From Anderseniella sp. Alg231-50 (GTDB taxonomy: Bacteria; Pseudomonadota; Alphaproteobacteria; Rhizobiales; Aestuariivirgaceae), in NCBI RefSeq assembly GCF_900149695.1, contig NZ_LT703006.1, positions 186,001 through 250,000 of the forward strand: a DNA stretch of 64,000 bases. Direction: 5' to 3'. The notes below the pieces were generated by a model. It did not search any database. It saw only the letters and a program-made list of their open reading frames with translations, and had not been told where the DNA came from. Shown in pieces: positions 63,651 through 64,000 of this stretch. The position numbers were made by a program, and so were the translations under genes. Every line of letters begins with the position of its first letter. Position 1 is the first letter of the stretch.

Positions 63651-64000
63651 CTAACGCCATCTGTCTGCCGCACCATACCCCAGATACGCCGCCTTGAGGT
63701 ATTGAACCCGCAAGGATGGTAAAACAAACCGCCCGGGCAGTGATTGCATCATGGCCGGCAGCGCGTCTTTATGTTGCCTCGTACCTGCGATCACGTCCGC
63801 CAGCCGGTTGGCCGCATAGCTTGCCATGGCCACGCCGTTGCCGTGCCAGCCGAAGGCGCCCCATACATTGTCCATGCCGTCAATCGGCCCGGCAAACGGC
63901 AGCCTCGTCGACGTCATGCAGACCAGCCCGCCCCAGGAGTATTCTGTTTCGACGTGTGAAAGCCGGGGAAAGAAACTGTCAAAATCGGCCCGCAGCGAGC
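63651..64000 (-). CDS. FAD-dependent oxidoreductase, DAO family (5' end outside the window)
   Basis: Only the last 115 codons are visible; the coding sequence enters from beyond 64000. The frame is open without a stop up to the window edge (residues before the internal Met read SHVETEYSWGGLVCMTSTRLP), so 63917 is not the start. The C-terminal features EYSWGGLVCMTSTRLPFAG and WGAFGWHGNGVAMAS fit the DAO/glycine-oxidase-like family (DadA, PuuB group). Substrate unknown. Confidence 0.8.
   Translation of the reverse strand, partial: SLRADFDSFFPRLSHVETEYSWGGLVCMTSTRLPFAGPIDGMDNVWGAFGWHGNGVAMASYAANRLADVIAGTRQHKDALPAMMQSLPGRFVLPSLRVQYLKAAYLGYGAADRWR

Overview
The window is 64 kb of high-GC bacterial chromosome with about 57 protein-coding genes on both strands and no rRNA, tRNA, CRISPR array, integrase or transposase that I could find. 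Gene content points to an alphaproteobacterium, probably Hyphomicrobiales or a near relative. The pointers are a DUF2585/UPF0314 membrane protein, a DUF2852 protein, the DgcN/DgcA D-glutamate pair, lone TadG-like pilus-assembly proteins, REC-only regulators resembling the receiver of REC-EAL proteins, and a YcjX plus DUF697 pair. This placement is inference from families; no marker gene is present to fix the genus.

Layout. 0-2.8 kb: P-loop protein, metA (predicted acetyl-CoA type) and a MaoC-like hydratase in one operon. 3-8.8 kb: two paralogous REC-only regulators flanking a large hybrid histidine kinase and a TadG-like protein. 8.8-15.6 kb: SixA-type phosphatase, YcjX and DUF697, then a LemA / DUF2207 / M48 protease envelope cluster. 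15.6-19.5 kb: AraC regulator, cupin, and a phenylpyruvate/indolepyruvate decarboxylase coupled to DUF2585. 19.9-27.2 kb: mostly small envelope or secreted proteins (DUF302, CoxE-like VWA, TM2, ankyrin, TerB, a tandem pair of four-cysteine secreted proteins), then aceK and a Gly/His-rich EF-hand protein. 27.4-30.8 kb: MFS transporter and an NADH:flavin oxidoreductase of the N-methyl amino acid demethylase type. 30.8-31.5 kb: a non-coding stretch dense in hairpins and repeats, with a possible small RNA. 31.5-39.3 kb: TadG/VWA protein, Blh-type persulfide dioxygenase, FAD-linked oxidase, P1 peptidase, a DUF2892 protein with an FNR-like box, ferredoxin and its reductase, and an HPt protein.

39.7-45.2 kb is one giant gene (1822 aa): an inner-membrane-anchored protein whose body is an almost unbroken run of 11-residue repeats. 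I regard it as the most unusual object in the window. 45.2-52.5 kb: GFA protein, zinc alcohol dehydrogenase, an APH-like kinase, dgcN-dgcA, an MFS transporter and an acidic conserved protein. 52.5-55.8 kb: two HxlR-type regulators, each divergent from a likely target (a SAM methyltransferase and a secreted double cupin), with visible palindromic operators. 55.8-64 kb: MscS-type channel, threonine/serine dehydratase, DUF2852, a secreted protein, PilZ, an SDR without the YxxxK motif, a methyltransferase, PPK2, and the C-terminal part of a DAO-family oxidoreductase that runs off the end.

The genes are mostly ordinary housekeeping and envelope functions. I did not find a clear defence island, prophage or biosynthetic cluster. 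The best leads for novelty are the hendecad protein, the tandem secreted pair with duplicated promoters, the repeat-rich 30.8-31.5 kb region and several well-formed operator palindromes.
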